Positions 46,001 to 55,019 are shown, counted from the first letter of the stretch. The stretch is 64,000 nucleotides of DNA from Lysobacterales bacterium (GCA_017305055.1 JAFKMZ010000009.1:1-64000); one strand, 5' to 3'. Numbers and translations: made by a program. Notes: generated by a model not told the origin, from the sequence alone.

Positions 46001-46123
46001 CTCTCCGCCAACGGCTCCTTCGTTGGGAGAGAAGGTTTGGGTGAGGAGGCGCTTGACCTTCTGCTGCGTCGTCAAGAGCGCCCCTCGCCCTGCCCTCTCT
46101 CCCGGCACCGCCGAGGGAGAGGG
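46001..46123. repeat. Two hairpin-forming repeats between pairs 3 and 4
   Basis: First: CTCTCC(gc)CAACG...CGTTGGGAGAG (46001-46031), arms pairing with a 2-nt bulge. Second: CCCTCTC...GAGAGGG (46093-46123), an imperfect longer stem. Both lie in the 161-nt gap between the B gene of pair 3 and the A gene of pair 4. Confidence 0.5.
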
Positions 46124-46135
46124 TTCAAGCAGACC

Positions 46136-47356
46136 TCAGCCGCTCCTCGTGGCGACCACGGGCGGCACCGCGGCGGCGCGGCGGGCCGGACCGATCACCG
46201 CCAACTGGCCCAGCAACCACAGCGCGATGGCACCGGCCGGCAGGTAGTACATCGGCATGCGCTGAAGCTCGTAGTGCTGCATCAGGTAGACATTGATGCC
46301 GAAGGCCAGGGCCATGCCGAGCAGGACACCGGCTGCCGTCAGCAGGAAGTTCTCAGTCTGGAAGTAGCGCATGATGTGGCCGCGCGTGGCGCCCAGGGCG
46401 CGGCGGATGCCGATCTGCCGGCGCCGCTGGCCGACCCAGAAGCTGGTCAGGCCGACGATGCCGAACGCGGTCACCGCCAGCATCACCACGCACACCAGGG
46501 CCAGCATGCCGACCATGCTGCGGGTGTCGGCGAAGAACTTGTCGCGGACTTCCGTGAAGGTCTGGCCCTTGACCACCGCGTTCGGCGACAGCGCCTCGAG
46601 TTTCCTGATGCCATCACGCAACACGCGGCCACGGTCGCCCGGATTGCTGCGCACGATATAGGTGTTGAGCACGGAGGCCGGGCTCAGCGGCAGGAAGATC
46701 GCCCAATGGAAACCGGCCGCACCCTCGCCGTTGCGGTCGGGCCGCAGGATGTCGGCCACCACCCCCACCACCGTGTAATGGTTGTCGTCGCCGATCCAGG
46801 CCTGCTTGCCGAGTGCACTCTGGCCGGGCCACAGGCGTTCGGCCAGGCTTTGCGTGACCAGGGCGACGTGGCCGCCCGGCAGGTAGCTCACGCCAAGCTG
46901 GCTGTCCGCATATTCGGCGTCGTCGAAGAACCGGCCCCGCAGCAGGCGCATGCCGAGCGCCTCCGGGCCGCCCCTGGAGAACAGATACTGGGCGACGTTG
47001 GGGGTGTTCTTCTTCAGCAGCTCGCCCGGCCCGGTGGCAACGTTGGAGTTCCAGCCGCTTTGGCTGAGCGGCACGATGTTGACCGCGGCGACCGCGGTGA
47101 CCCCGGGAATCTCCCGCAGCGCAGCGAGATTGCGCGGCACATCGGCGGCGGCGAGCTTCGGATCGGTCCCTTGCACGGTGATGTCGACGATGCCGGCCTC
47201 GTCGATCGCGTTCGGCACGTGCATCTCGCCGATGCGCTGGCCGATCATGAACACGGCATTGCACAGCACAGCGCAGGCCAGTGCGATCTCCAGCACGATC
47301 AGGCCGGCCGGAATCCGGTGCTTGCGCAGGGCCGCGAAGATGGGTCGAATGTCCAT
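46136..47356 (-). CDS. FtsX/MacB-type permease, B partner of pair 3 (class III)
   Basis: A 406-residue permease (MDIRPIFAALRKHRIPAGLIVLEIAL). Like the pair 4 B protein it has GQRIGEMHVPNAIDEAGIVDITVQG after helix 1. Coupling loop: RRRQIGIRRALGATRGHIMRYF; C-terminus AAAVPPVVATRSG. It begins directly after the stop of its A partner (no gap), so the two are surely co-translated. Confidence 0.9.
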   Translation of the reverse strand: MDIRPIFAALRKHRIPAGLIVLEIALACAVLCNAVFMIGQRIGEMHVPNAIDEAGIVDITVQGTDPKLAAADVPRNLAALREIPGVTAVAAVNIVPLSQSGWNSNVATGPGELLKKNTPNVAQYLFSRGGPEALGMRLLRGRFFDDAEYADSQLGVSYLPGGHVALVTQSLAERLWPGQSALGKQAWIGDDNHYTVVGVVADILRPDRNGEGAAGFHWAIFLPLSPASVLNTYIVRSNPGDRGRVLRDGIRKLEALSPNAVVKGQTFTEVRDKFFADTRSMVGMLALVCVVMLAVTAFGIVGLTSFWVGQRRRQIGIRRALGATRGHIMRYFQTENFLLTAAGVLLGMALAFGINVYLMQHYELQRMPMYYLPAGAIALWLLGQLAVIGPARRAAAVPPVVATRSG

Positions 47357-48664
47357 TCAACTGGCCTTGAGCTGTGGGGCGGGCGTGAGCATGCAGGCGC
47401 GCCACGCCGGCAACACCCCGGCCAGCAGGCTGGCGAGCACGGCCACCACGAAAGTGAACGCGAACATGGCGAGGTCGAGGCGGGCAAGGGCGGCGTACTG
47501 CGCCGGCTGGTGGCGGATCGCCCACAGCCCGAGTTCGGCGAAGACCAGGCCGAGCACGCCGCCCGCCAGGCCGATCAAGGCAGACTCGACCATGAACTGG
47601 GCGAAGATCGTGCGGCGGGTGGCGCCGAGTGCGCGGCGCACGCCGATCTCGCGCGAGCGGCGCAGGCACTTGGCGAGCAGCAGCCCGACGGTATTGACCA
47701 CGCAGATCAGCAGGAAGCCAAACGCCAGCCCGGCCTGCAGGCGCACATCGTCGGGCACCACCTGCGCGTCGCGCATGAACCGCATCACGTCGGGCAGGGC
47801 AACCTCGGGGCGATGGAAGCGGCCCGTGGCAATCTGCTGCTGCGCGTAGTTCGACAGGAAGGTCTCGTACGCCCCCGCATCGGCGGCATCGGCCAGCTCC
47901 ACCCATACGTAGACGAACACGCACGGCGAGGTTTCCAGGTGCTTGATGTCGGCTGCCTCCCAGCAGCTGACGTTCTGCGGATCCATCCCATCGGCGCGTG
48001 CCGACTGCAGCGGCAGGTACACCGCATCGCCATTGCCGTAGCTGTGCCCGCCGAGCCCGACCGCGTAGAAGCGCGGCTGCGGCGACCACGGCTTCAGCAC
48101 GCCGACGATGCGGTAGTCGTGGTCGTTGATGCGGATGGTTTCGCCGACACTGTTCCTGCCGGCGTACAGCTTGTCGTTGAGAAAGTCCGCGATCACCGCG
48201 ACCCGCGCGCGACTTTCGCCATCGCCCTCGCTCCAGCCGCTGCCGTACTTGAACGGCGCGTCGAACATCTGGAAGAAGGCGGCGGTGGTCATCACGCCGT
48301 CGCTGAAGAAGGGCTTCTGGCCGAGTTGCCGCGGCTCGACCTTGGCCTGGGTCAGGGCCATCACCGCCTGCCGCTCGGCCTTGCCGGCATGCAGTAGGTT
48401 CATCGCGTCGGCGTAGGGCATCAGGCCGCCCCAGGGCGGCTTGCTCTGGCCAGGCACGTAGCCCTGCGCCGGCAGCGGGTCGACCTCGGGATGGAACAGG
48501 CGCGCGCTCTTCTGCGGTATCGGATCGCCCGAAAGCAGCTTCAGCACGGTCAGCGTGGTGATGCAGGCGCCGATCCCCAGGCCCAGCGCCAGCACCATCA
48601 ACGCTGTCAGGACGCGGTTGCGCCCGAGGCTGCGAACAGCCAGATGGAAGTAATAGCCGAACAT
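47357..48664 (-). CDS. FtsX/MacB-type permease, A partner of pair 3 (class III)
   Basis: A 435-residue permease. ATG 48664 overlaps the stop codon of the preceding B gene by 1 bp, which fixes the start at MFGYYFHLAVRSLGRNRVL. Helix 1: LGLGIGACITTLTVLKLLSG. Cysteine pair: NVSCWEA...SPCVFV. Coupling loop: RRSREIGVRRALGATRRTIF. Shares PAWRAC and QLAxLD-type C-terminal features with the pair 4 A protein. The frame extends to 48817 but that part overlaps the B gene. Confidence 0.9.
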   Translation of the reverse strand: MFGYYFHLAVRSLGRNRVLTALMVLALGLGIGACITTLTVLKLLSGDPIPQKSARLFHPEVDPLPAQGYVPGQSKPPWGGLMPYADAMNLLHAGKAERQAVMALTQAKVEPRQLGQKPFFSDGVMTTAAFFQMFDAPFKYGSGWSEGDGESRARVAVIADFLNDKLYAGRNSVGETIRINDHDYRIVGVLKPWSPQPRFYAVGLGGHSYGNGDAVYLPLQSARADGMDPQNVSCWEAADIKHLETSPCVFVYVWVELADAADAGAYETFLSNYAQQQIATGRFHRPEVALPDVMRFMRDAQVVPDDVRLQAGLAFGFLLICVVNTVGLLLAKCLRRSREIGVRRALGATRRTIFAQFMVESALIGLAGGVLGLVFAELGLWAIRHQPAQYAALARLDLAMFAFTFVVAVLASLLAGVLPAWRACMLTPAPQLKAS

Positions 48665-49920
48665 CACGCGGCCCTGGTGGCCGAGACCGGCGAGACGTTG
48701 GAGGCGCGCCGGGCCGGCACGAACACCGCAGCCTGGCCGAGCACGAGCACGGCGACGGTGCCGACCAGCACGTACAGCACCGGCAGGTGGGACATCTCGT
48801 AACGGGTGATCAGCCACAGGTTCAGGCCGATCGCGAGCAGCACGCCGAGCACGGCACCGACGCCGGCAATCAGCAGGTTCTCGAGCTGGAAGTAATGCAG
48901 GATGTCCAGCTTGCGTGCGCCCAGCGCGCGCCGCACGCCGATCTGGCGGTGGCGCTGGCCGACCCAGAAGCTGGTCAGGCCGACGATGCCCGCCGCGGTC
49001 ACGGCGATCAGGATCAGGCAGATCACGCCCATCAGGATCGCCATGCCGACATCGGCGCGATACGCCTTGGCGCGGATGTCCGCGAACGACTTGACGCTGT
49101 CGTCGTCGAGCACGCGCATGGGGTCGACCTTGTACAGCATCGGCGTCACCGCCCGCATCACCGCGTCCAGCTGGCCAGGTTTGGTGCGCACGGCATAGCG
49201 CGTAAAGTTCGCGTCCAACCGGGTCGGCACCAGCGTCGAATACCAGGTGAAGTTGTTGCCCCAGCTGCCGGTGGCGGGTATCTGCAGGCGCTCGACCACT
49301 CCGATGATCGTGCTTGGTGCGCCGCTGCCGTCGCTGTAGATCACGCTGCCAACGGCGTTGCCCTTGGGAAACAGCTTGTCGGCGAGCGCCTTGGTGACGA
49401 TCAGGGCTGGCCGCGGTGGATTGTCGCGAAACCCCTGGTGGCGCACGTCGCCGGCGTTGAAGGCACGTCCGGCGACCAGCTTCAGGCCCATGGTGGACAA
49501 CGCCTGTTCATCGGTGAAGTAGTACGCGGTGCGCGTACCGCTCTTGTCGCCCGGCCTGGTATCCGGCTTGAGCGAGACCGAACCGGTCCATGACGAGTTG
49601 AGCAGCGGCAACGAGTTGGTCGGTGCCACGGCTTCCACACCCGGCAGGTTGCGCAGTGCGGCAAGATCCTCGCGCTGCATCACGTCGAGTTTCTCGACAC
49701 CGTCGGCCGTGTCGGCGCTGGGCGCGCCCACCCACTGCTGGGTGACCAGGAACAGGTTGCTCTCGTCCAACCCGGTCGGCCGGTTCACGCGCTCGATGCG
49801 CGAACCGATGATGAAGATGGCGTTGCACACGATGGCCAGGGTCAGCGCGATCTGCAGCGCGATCAGCACGACGCCCGCCTTGTGCCGGCGCAACGCCGCA
49901 ATCATGGGATGCAATTTCAT
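48664..49920 (-). CDS. FtsX/MacB-type permease, B partner of pair 2 (class I)
   Basis: A 418-residue permease (MKLHPMIAALRRHKAGVVLIALQIALT). The class I B mark NRPTGLDESNLFLVTQQ follows helix 1. Coupling loop: HRQIGVRRALGARKLDILHYF, with His-Arg in place of the usual Arg-Arg. C-terminus: SNVSPVSATRAA. The stop overlaps the next A gene by 1 bp. Confidence 0.9.
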   Translation of the reverse strand: MKLHPMIAALRRHKAGVVLIALQIALTLAIVCNAIFIIGSRIERVNRPTGLDESNLFLVTQQWVGAPSADTADGVEKLDVMQREDLAALRNLPGVEAVAPTNSLPLLNSSWTGSVSLKPDTRPGDKSGTRTAYYFTDEQALSTMGLKLVAGRAFNAGDVRHQGFRDNPPRPALIVTKALADKLFPKGNAVGSVIYSDGSGAPSTIIGVVERLQIPATGSWGNNFTWYSTLVPTRLDANFTRYAVRTKPGQLDAVMRAVTPMLYKVDPMRVLDDDSVKSFADIRAKAYRADVGMAILMGVICLILIAVTAAGIVGLTSFWVGQRHRQIGVRRALGARKLDILHYFQLENLLIAGVGAVLGVLLAIGLNLWLITRYEMSHLPVLYVLVGTVAVLVLGQAAVFVPARRASNVSPVSATRAA

Positions 49921-49963
49921 ATCAACGTTCCTTCACACCGCCCAATGGAGCCGGCTTTTCTGA

Positions 49964-50007
49964 GAAGTGCGGCCCACGGATGGCCGCTTCCACGCGCAGG
50001 GACAGCG
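49964..50007. repeat. Third, diverged copy of the A/B-gap hairpin repeat
   Basis: AGTGCGGCCCACGGATGGCC followed by GCTTCCACGCGCAGGGACAG. Relative to the copies at 41942 and 41992 the stem pair GCAGCC/GGCTGC has become GCGGCC/GGCCGC, a compensatory A-T to G-C change. Located immediately after the pair 2 A gene. Confidence 0.7.
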
Positions 50008-50009
50008 CA

Positions 50010-51326
50010 TCAATTGCTCTTCAGTTGCCAGGCTGGCTGCACGTTCGAGGCGCGCCAGGTCGGATACAGGCCGGCCAGCACCGTCGCCACCACCGCCACC
50101 AGCAGGGCCAGCGCCAGCAGCGACACATCCAGTCGCGCCAGGTCGGCGATGTCCTTGGGCAGCACCCAGCCGACGCTGGCCACCCCCGCGCCGGTAAGCA
50201 GCAGGCCGAGCACGCCGCCGGCGACGCCAACCATGCCGGCCTCGGTCAGGAACTGCACATAGATCGCCGCACGCGGCGCACCCAGGGCCCGGCGCACGCC
50301 AATCTCGCCGCTGCGGCGCAGGAACTTCGCCAACAACAGGCCCACCGTGTTGACCAGGCACACCAGCAGCAGCCCGAACGCCACCAGCAGCGACACCTTG
50401 GTATCGCTGGGCACCACATGCTGGCTCTCCAGCCACGCGGGCAGGTCGCGCAGGCGGTTGTTGGGCGGCCAGCTGAAGCGCCCGGAAGCCTGCTGCTGAC
50501 GCGCGTAGCCGTCCAGATAGGTCCGGTAGGCCTGCACCGCAGCCGCATCGTCCAGCTCGACCATGTAGGCGATCCATACGCAGGGTGAATGCTGCAGCCC
50601 GACGAAGCCGGATTCCTCCGGCACCGCGTTGCAGTTGGTGTTGCCGTCGTTCGGGATGTCAGCCTGGATGGCAGTCTGGAACGGCATGAACACATCGTCG
50701 GCATCGATGACGAAGCCGCCGCCGTTGACCACGTCGTAGTAGCGCGGCTGCGGGTTCCAGTGGTCGAGCACACCCACCACGCGGTACTCGTGGCCTTCCA
50801 GATTCACGCTCTTGCCTACGCTGTCCACACCGCCAAACAGTTTCTGGTTGAGCTTGCTGTTGATGACCACGACCTGCGCGCGATTGGTGTCGTCACTTGC
50901 GCTCCAGGCGCTGCCGTACTTGAACGGCACATCCAGCATCGGGAAGAATTCGCTGTACACCGCATGCCCGCTGACATTCAGCGGATGCTTGCCGGCACCC
51001 GTGGGGACCACGGACGGCGCAATCTGGTACATCGCGGACTGCCGCTTGGCGCGGTGGTCGCGCATCAGGGCCACGGCATCGGTGTAGTCCATGGCATTGG
51101 GCGGCTCGCCATCGGGATCGCGGCCACTCGGCCCCCACATGTCGATCTGCGGTACGAACAACTGCGCCGACTTCCACGGGATCGGGTCACCCGACACGGC
51201 GCGGAACACCGACCACGAGGTCATCGACGCAGCCACGCCAAAGCCGATGGCCAGCACCATCAGGATGGTGAGGCCCGGACTGCGCTTCAGGCTGCGCAAG
51301 CCCAATTCAAGGTAGTAGGCGAACAT
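50010..51326 (-). CDS. FtsX/MacB-type permease, A partner of pair 2 (class I)
   Basis: A 438-residue permease from ATG 51326 (MFAYYLELGLRSLKRSPGL). Class I mark GFGVAASMTSWSVFRAVSGDPIP; shares MDYTDAVALMRDHRAKRQSAMYQIA and PSDTKVSLLVAFGLLLVCLV with the pair 6 A protein. Cysteine pair: NTNCNAV...HSPCVW. Coupling loop: RRSGEIGVRRALGAPRAAIY. The frame runs open to 51641, but the extension covers the intergenic REP unit and is not coding. Confidence 0.9.
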   Translation of the reverse strand: MFAYYLELGLRSLKRSPGLTILMVLAIGFGVAASMTSWSVFRAVSGDPIPWKSAQLFVPQIDMWGPSGRDPDGEPPNAMDYTDAVALMRDHRAKRQSAMYQIAPSVVPTGAGKHPLNVSGHAVYSEFFPMLDVPFKYGSAWSASDDTNRAQVVVINSKLNQKLFGGVDSVGKSVNLEGHEYRVVGVLDHWNPQPRYYDVVNGGGFVIDADDVFMPFQTAIQADIPNDGNTNCNAVPEESGFVGLQHSPCVWIAYMVELDDAAAVQAYRTYLDGYARQQQASGRFSWPPNNRLRDLPAWLESQHVVPSDTKVSLLVAFGLLLVCLVNTVGLLLAKFLRRSGEIGVRRALGAPRAAIYVQFLTEAGMVGVAGGVLGLLLTGAGVASVGWVLPKDIADLARLDVSLLALALLVAVVATVLAGLYPTWRASNVQPAWQLKSN

Positions 51327-51419
51327 TCCGTCACTCCGTTGTGCCATCGAACCGCTGCTTCGGGAAGCAAACCCATACCGCCGCTCTTCAGAAACCCTCT
51401 GGACAACCTTGCCCTTGAT

Positions 51420-51448
51420 CGTCATCCCCGCGAAGGCGGGGATCCAGT
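51420..51448. repeat. Single REP-like palindrome downstream of the metallo-beta-lactamase gene
   Basis: CGTCATCCCCGCGAAGGCGG followed by GGATCCAG, hairpin ATCCCCGC-gaag-GCGGGGAT. Same family as the pair at 39201-39285. It lies in the 169-nt gap between the beta-lactamase and the pair 2 A gene. Confidence 0.7.
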
Positions 51449-51495
51449 GACTCCAGACGTCTGCAATCGGGGGCACTGGATCGTTCAGGCGCTCC

Positions 51496-52398
51496 TCACG
51501 AACCCGCGGCCTTCGCCGCTGCTGTGGCACGTTCTTTAGCCAGTTGTGCCTCGAAACTTTTCTGTGCCGCTTGCGCGTACCGGCGGCAGCCGGCTGTATC
51601 GACCAGCGCATCGGCATGGCCCTGCCCGCGCCTGTCCACACGCGCCCAGAAATCCACCGCTTCCGGATGCGGGTTGAGCGCGATGTCGCAGGGCAGCGCC
51701 GCCACCAGCGCGAAGCTGTGCTCGAAATCCGCCACGATGTCGGGGTACCTGGCGTTGCCGAGCAGTTGGTAGTCGGGTGCCGAAAGGCTGCCGATATCGA
51801 CCAGGTGCAGGCAGCGCTGGTCCTCGCAGGAGGTCCAGGTCCAGGTCGTGTTGCCCTTCGTATGCCCCGGCGTCACGTGCGCGGTCAGCTGCAGATCACC
51901 CAGGTGCAGCGTCTCTCCGTCGCGCACAGTGCGGCTCGCCACCACCGGCGCGAACGGAAAGTCGTCGCCATATTGCGGATCGCCCAGGCCGCCGCGCGCC
52001 AGCAGCGGCGCGTCCGCGGCGCTCACGATGACCTGGGCGCCGGTGTCGTGGGCGAGCCGCGCGATGTCCCCGGCGTGGTCGAAATGCGCGTGCGTGTTGA
52101 GTATCCATTTGATGTCGTGCAGGTCGACGCCGAGGCTGCGGATGTTGGCCTCGATCAGCGGCGCATCCCCCGGTACGCCACCGTCGATCAGCACGTTGCC
52201 GCCGGGAGCGGTGATCAGCAGCACGCTGAGGCCGCGCGGGCCGACGAACCAGGTGTTGCCATGGACGCGCACGGGTTTCTGCGGCGCCGTCCAGGACGGC
52301 CATTTCGCCAGCGTCGCGCGCTCGGTCGCCGGCATCTGCGCGAACGCACAGGGTGCGCACAGGCCGAGGGCAAGCATGGCTGTGATCAAAGGACGCAT
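51496..52398 (-). CDS. Subclass B3 metallo-beta-lactamase-like exported enzyme
   Basis: A 300-residue periplasmic protein; signal peptide to about residue 20 (CAPCAFA). All zinc ligands of subclass B3 are in place: His103, His105, Asp107, His108 (THAHFDHAG), His179 (VTPGHTKGN) and His244 (LNPHPEAVDFW). The LVDIGSLSAPDY and PCDIALNPHPE segments are typical B3 landmarks (Ser region replacing the B1 Cys ligand). AGGAG lies before ATG 52398. It is on the same strand as, and between, permease pairs 1 and 2, 61 nt after one gene and 169 nt before the next. Activity on beta-lactams is likely by fold but unproven. Confidence 0.87.
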   Translation of the reverse strand: MRPLITAMLALGLCAPCAFAQMPATERATLAKWPSWTAPQKPVRVHGNTWFVGPRGLSVLLITAPGGNVLIDGGVPGDAPLIEANIRSLGVDLHDIKWILNTHAHFDHAGDIARLAHDTGAQVIVSAADAPLLARGGLGDPQYGDDFPFAPVVASRTVRDGETLHLGDLQLTAHVTPGHTKGNTTWTWTSCEDQRCLHLVDIGSLSAPDYQLLGNARYPDIVADFEHSFALVAALPCDIALNPHPEAVDFWARVDRRGQGHADALVDTAGCRRYAQAAQKSFEAQLAKERATAAAKAAGS

Positions 52399-52459
52399 CG
52401 ACGACTCCTTGGCTGACATTTCTTCATGGACGGCGCTGGACTCCTGGCAGGCATCAACA

Positions 52460-53701
52460 TCACACCGGCCTGGTGGCTTCGACCGGCGACACGCGCGAGG
52501 CGCGCAGTGCCGGTGCCAGCACCGCGCCCTGGCCAAGCAGCAGCAGCATGACCACGCCGGCGGCCACATACGCCAACGACAGGCGGGCCGTCTCGAACTG
52601 GGTGATCATCCAGCCGTTGATGAGCAGCGCCAGCAACACGCCCAGCAACACGCCGCCGGTCGAGATCAGGAAGTTTTCGGTAAGAAAGTAGTTGAGGATG
52701 TCGCGCCTGGTCGCCCCGAGCGCCCGGCGCACGCCGATCTGCTTGCGCCGCTGGCCTACCCAGAAACTGGTGAGACCCACGATGCCCGCGGCGGTAATCG
52801 CCAGCAGCACGGCACAGATGATGCCCATCAGGATCGCCAGGCCACGATCGCTGTCGAAGACCTTGTGGCGAATGGCAGCGTAGTCCTGGATGCCGTCTTT
52901 CGGACTGATGATGCGCAGGCGGCTTTGCGCATACAGTGCCTTGGGCGCCTCGCGCATGGCAGCGGCGAGCTGGCCGGGCTTGGCGCGCACGATGTAGTAG
53001 ATGCCACGCGAATCGTCCGCTCGCGCTGGCCAGATCAACGACTGTCCGGCGTAGGACTGGTTCCATTGATCCACGCCCTGCCGATGCAGCGTATCGACGA
53101 TGCCAACGATGGTGCTGGGCGTGAGGCCCATCGCATAAAAGCTCTTGCCCAGCGCCGAACCGTCGGGATAGAGACGGTCGGCCAAGGCCTGGCTGACGAT
53201 GACCACCGGTGGTATGACGACCTGCTGGGTACCCATCTCGGTGACTTCGTCGGGACGGAAATTGCGTCCCGCGACCAGTCGCAGCCCCAAGGTGTCGAGC
53301 AGATGTTCGTCGCTGTAGTAAACCGCCGCATCGGTGGTCGGCTGGACCTGGTCGGGCGTCATGGTGACGAAGTTGTCCCATCCGCCGCCCTGCAGCGGAT
53401 ATCCGGTGGAGGGGGCGGCGTCGCGCACGCTGGGCAGTTGCCGCAGCGCGAGAAGATCGGCCTGCACCTGGGCGTCGATCTGCGGGGTTGGCCGGTCGAC
53501 GGCCCACTGGTTCTGGATCACGAAGACGGCGGCCTCATCGACACCACTTGGTTCGGACAGGTTGGACAGCCGCGCATGCATGATGAACAGCGCATTGCAC
53601 ACGATGGCGAGCGTCAGCGCGATCTGCAGCGCGATCAGCGCGGTGCCCGCCTTGTGCCGGCGCAGTGCTGTGAGGATGGGACGGATCTGCAGGTTCATCA
53701 T
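52460..53701 (-). CDS. FtsX/MacB-type permease, B partner of pair 1 (class I)
   Basis: A 413-residue permease (MMNLQIRPILTALRRHKAGTALIALQIALT; the second ATG 53698 is also possible). SEPSGVDEAAVFVIQNQW follows helix 1. Coupling loop: RRKQIGVRRALGATRRDILNYF; C-terminus SPVEATRPV. It starts 7 nt after its A partner. Like other B proteins it has no periplasmic cysteines. Confidence 0.9.
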   Translation of the reverse strand: MMNLQIRPILTALRRHKAGTALIALQIALTLAIVCNALFIMHARLSNLSEPSGVDEAAVFVIQNQWAVDRPTPQIDAQVQADLLALRQLPSVRDAAPSTGYPLQGGGWDNFVTMTPDQVQPTTDAAVYYSDEHLLDTLGLRLVAGRNFRPDEVTEMGTQQVVIPPVVIVSQALADRLYPDGSALGKSFYAMGLTPSTIVGIVDTLHRQGVDQWNQSYAGQSLIWPARADDSRGIYYIVRAKPGQLAAAMREAPKALYAQSRLRIISPKDGIQDYAAIRHKVFDSDRGLAILMGIICAVLLAITAAGIVGLTSFWVGQRRKQIGVRRALGATRRDILNYFLTENFLISTGGVLLGVLLALLINGWMITQFETARLSLAYVAAGVVMLLLLGQGAVLAPALRASRVSPVEATRPV

Positions 53702-53708
53702 CCTCTCC

Positions 53709-55019
53709 TCAGCTCGACTTCAGCTGCCACGCCGGCTGCACGTGGGCCGCCCGCCACGACGGGTAGAACGCCGCACAGACGGTGGCGGCGATGGCCACGA
53801 TCAAGGTAAGCCCCACCAGCGAGACATCGAGTTGCGCCAGCTGCGCGATCTGCGGCGGGAACAGGATGCCAACGCCGGCCACACCCACCGCAGTGAGCAG
53901 CAGGCCCAACACGCCGCCGGCCAGGCCCACGGTGCCGGCCTCTATCAGGTACTGCGTGTAGATCTCCCGCCGCGATGCGCCCAATGCACGGCGTACGCCG
54001 ATCTCACCCGCGCGGCGCAGGAACTTCGCCAGCAGCAGACCCACAGTGTTGATCAGGCATATCAGGAAGAAACCCAATGCCACGGCCAGCGAGATACGAC
54101 TCTCCGGCGGCACCACGTGCTCATGGTCCAGCCACTGCATGACATCACGCAGCCGCACGTTCGGCGGCCAGGCAAAGCGGCCGGCCTTCTGCTGATCGGC
54201 AGCATAGGCTTCGAGGAAGCGGTGATAGCGTGCGACGGCGGCGGCGTTGTCCAGCTCCACCCACGCCGTAATCCACACGCAGTTGCTCTGCAGATAGTCA
54301 TCCCAACCGGTGTAGGCGAGCTTGCCGCGGCAGCTGTTGCTGCCGTTGGTGCGCATACGCAGGTCCAGCGCGCGGCTGTACGGCAGGTAGAAATCCGGCT
54401 CGTCGGCAAACCCGCTGGTGCTGAACAAGTCGTAGAAGCGCGGGCGCGGATTCCAGTGATTGGTGACACCCACCACACGGTAATCGTGGCCACCGAGATT
54501 GATCGTGCGGCCCGTACTGTCGGCACCGCGAAACAGCTTCTGGTTGAGTTCGTCGCTGATAACCACGTCGGCAGCACGCGCGTCGTCATCCTGTGCGCGC
54601 CAAGCACCGCCGTAGCGGAACGGTACCTCGAACATTGGAAAGAAGTCGCTGCCCACGGCATAGCCGCTGACGGCGACCGGAAGCTCGCGGTTGCCGCCAG
54701 GCAGCACCGACAGGGCTACCGGATACAGCAGAGTCTGACGCTTCGCCTCGTGCGCGCGCAGCAGCGCCATCGCATCGATGTAGTTGAGCGCCTCCGCCGG
54801 TTCACCCTTGAGGTTCTGCTGCGGCCCCCAGGCATCGATCTGCGGCGTGAACAACTGCGCGGACTTGTCCGGGATCGGATTGCCCGACACGGCACGGAAC
54901 ACCGAATACGTGATCATCGACGCGGCCACGCCGAAACCGATGGCCAATACCATCAGGGCAGTCAGCGCCGGATTGCGCCTGAGGCTGCGCAAGCCGAGAT
55001 CGAGGTAATACGCAAACAT
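53709..55019 (-). CDS. FtsX/MacB-type permease, A partner of pair 1 (class I)
   Basis: A 436-residue permease, first of the array in transcription order. ATG 55019 has GGAGG 7 nt upstream. Class I mark: GFGVAASMITYSVFRAVSGNPIP. Cysteine pair: SNSCRGK...QSNCVW. Coupling loop: RRAGEIGVRRALGASRREIY; C-terminus VQPAWQLKSS. The 109-nt gap to the TolC gene upstream shows nothing distinct. Confidence 0.9.
   Translation of the reverse strand: MFAYYLDLGLRSLRRNPALTALMVLAIGFGVAASMITYSVFRAVSGNPIPDKSAQLFTPQIDAWGPQQNLKGEPAEALNYIDAMALLRAHEAKRQTLLYPVALSVLPGGNRELPVAVSGYAVGSDFFPMFEVPFRYGGAWRAQDDDARAADVVISDELNQKLFRGADSTGRTINLGGHDYRVVGVTNHWNPRPRFYDLFSTSGFADEPDFYLPYSRALDLRMRTNGSNSCRGKLAYTGWDDYLQSNCVWITAWVELDNAAAVARYHRFLEAYAADQQKAGRFAWPPNVRLRDVMQWLDHEHVVPPESRISLAVALGFFLICLINTVGLLLAKFLRRAGEIGVRRALGASRREIYTQYLIEAGTVGLAGGVLGLLLTAVGVAGVGILFPPQIAQLAQLDVSLVGLTLIVAIAATVCAAFYPSWRAAHVQPAWQLKSS

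Noticed and set aside
46037-48397. A 786-codon plus-strand frame in the array
   Set aside because: Antisense shadow of the pair 3 permeases, same composition bias.
50010-51641. Long N-terminal extension of the pair 2 A permease
   Set aside because: The extra 105 codons run through the REP element and show no homology; the family N-terminus starts at 51326.
35301-55019. Permeases as LolC/LolE or FtsX proper
   Set aside because: LolCDE has one pair and no adaptor or TolC; here an adaptor and TolC are present, which fits the MacAB-like efflux type.
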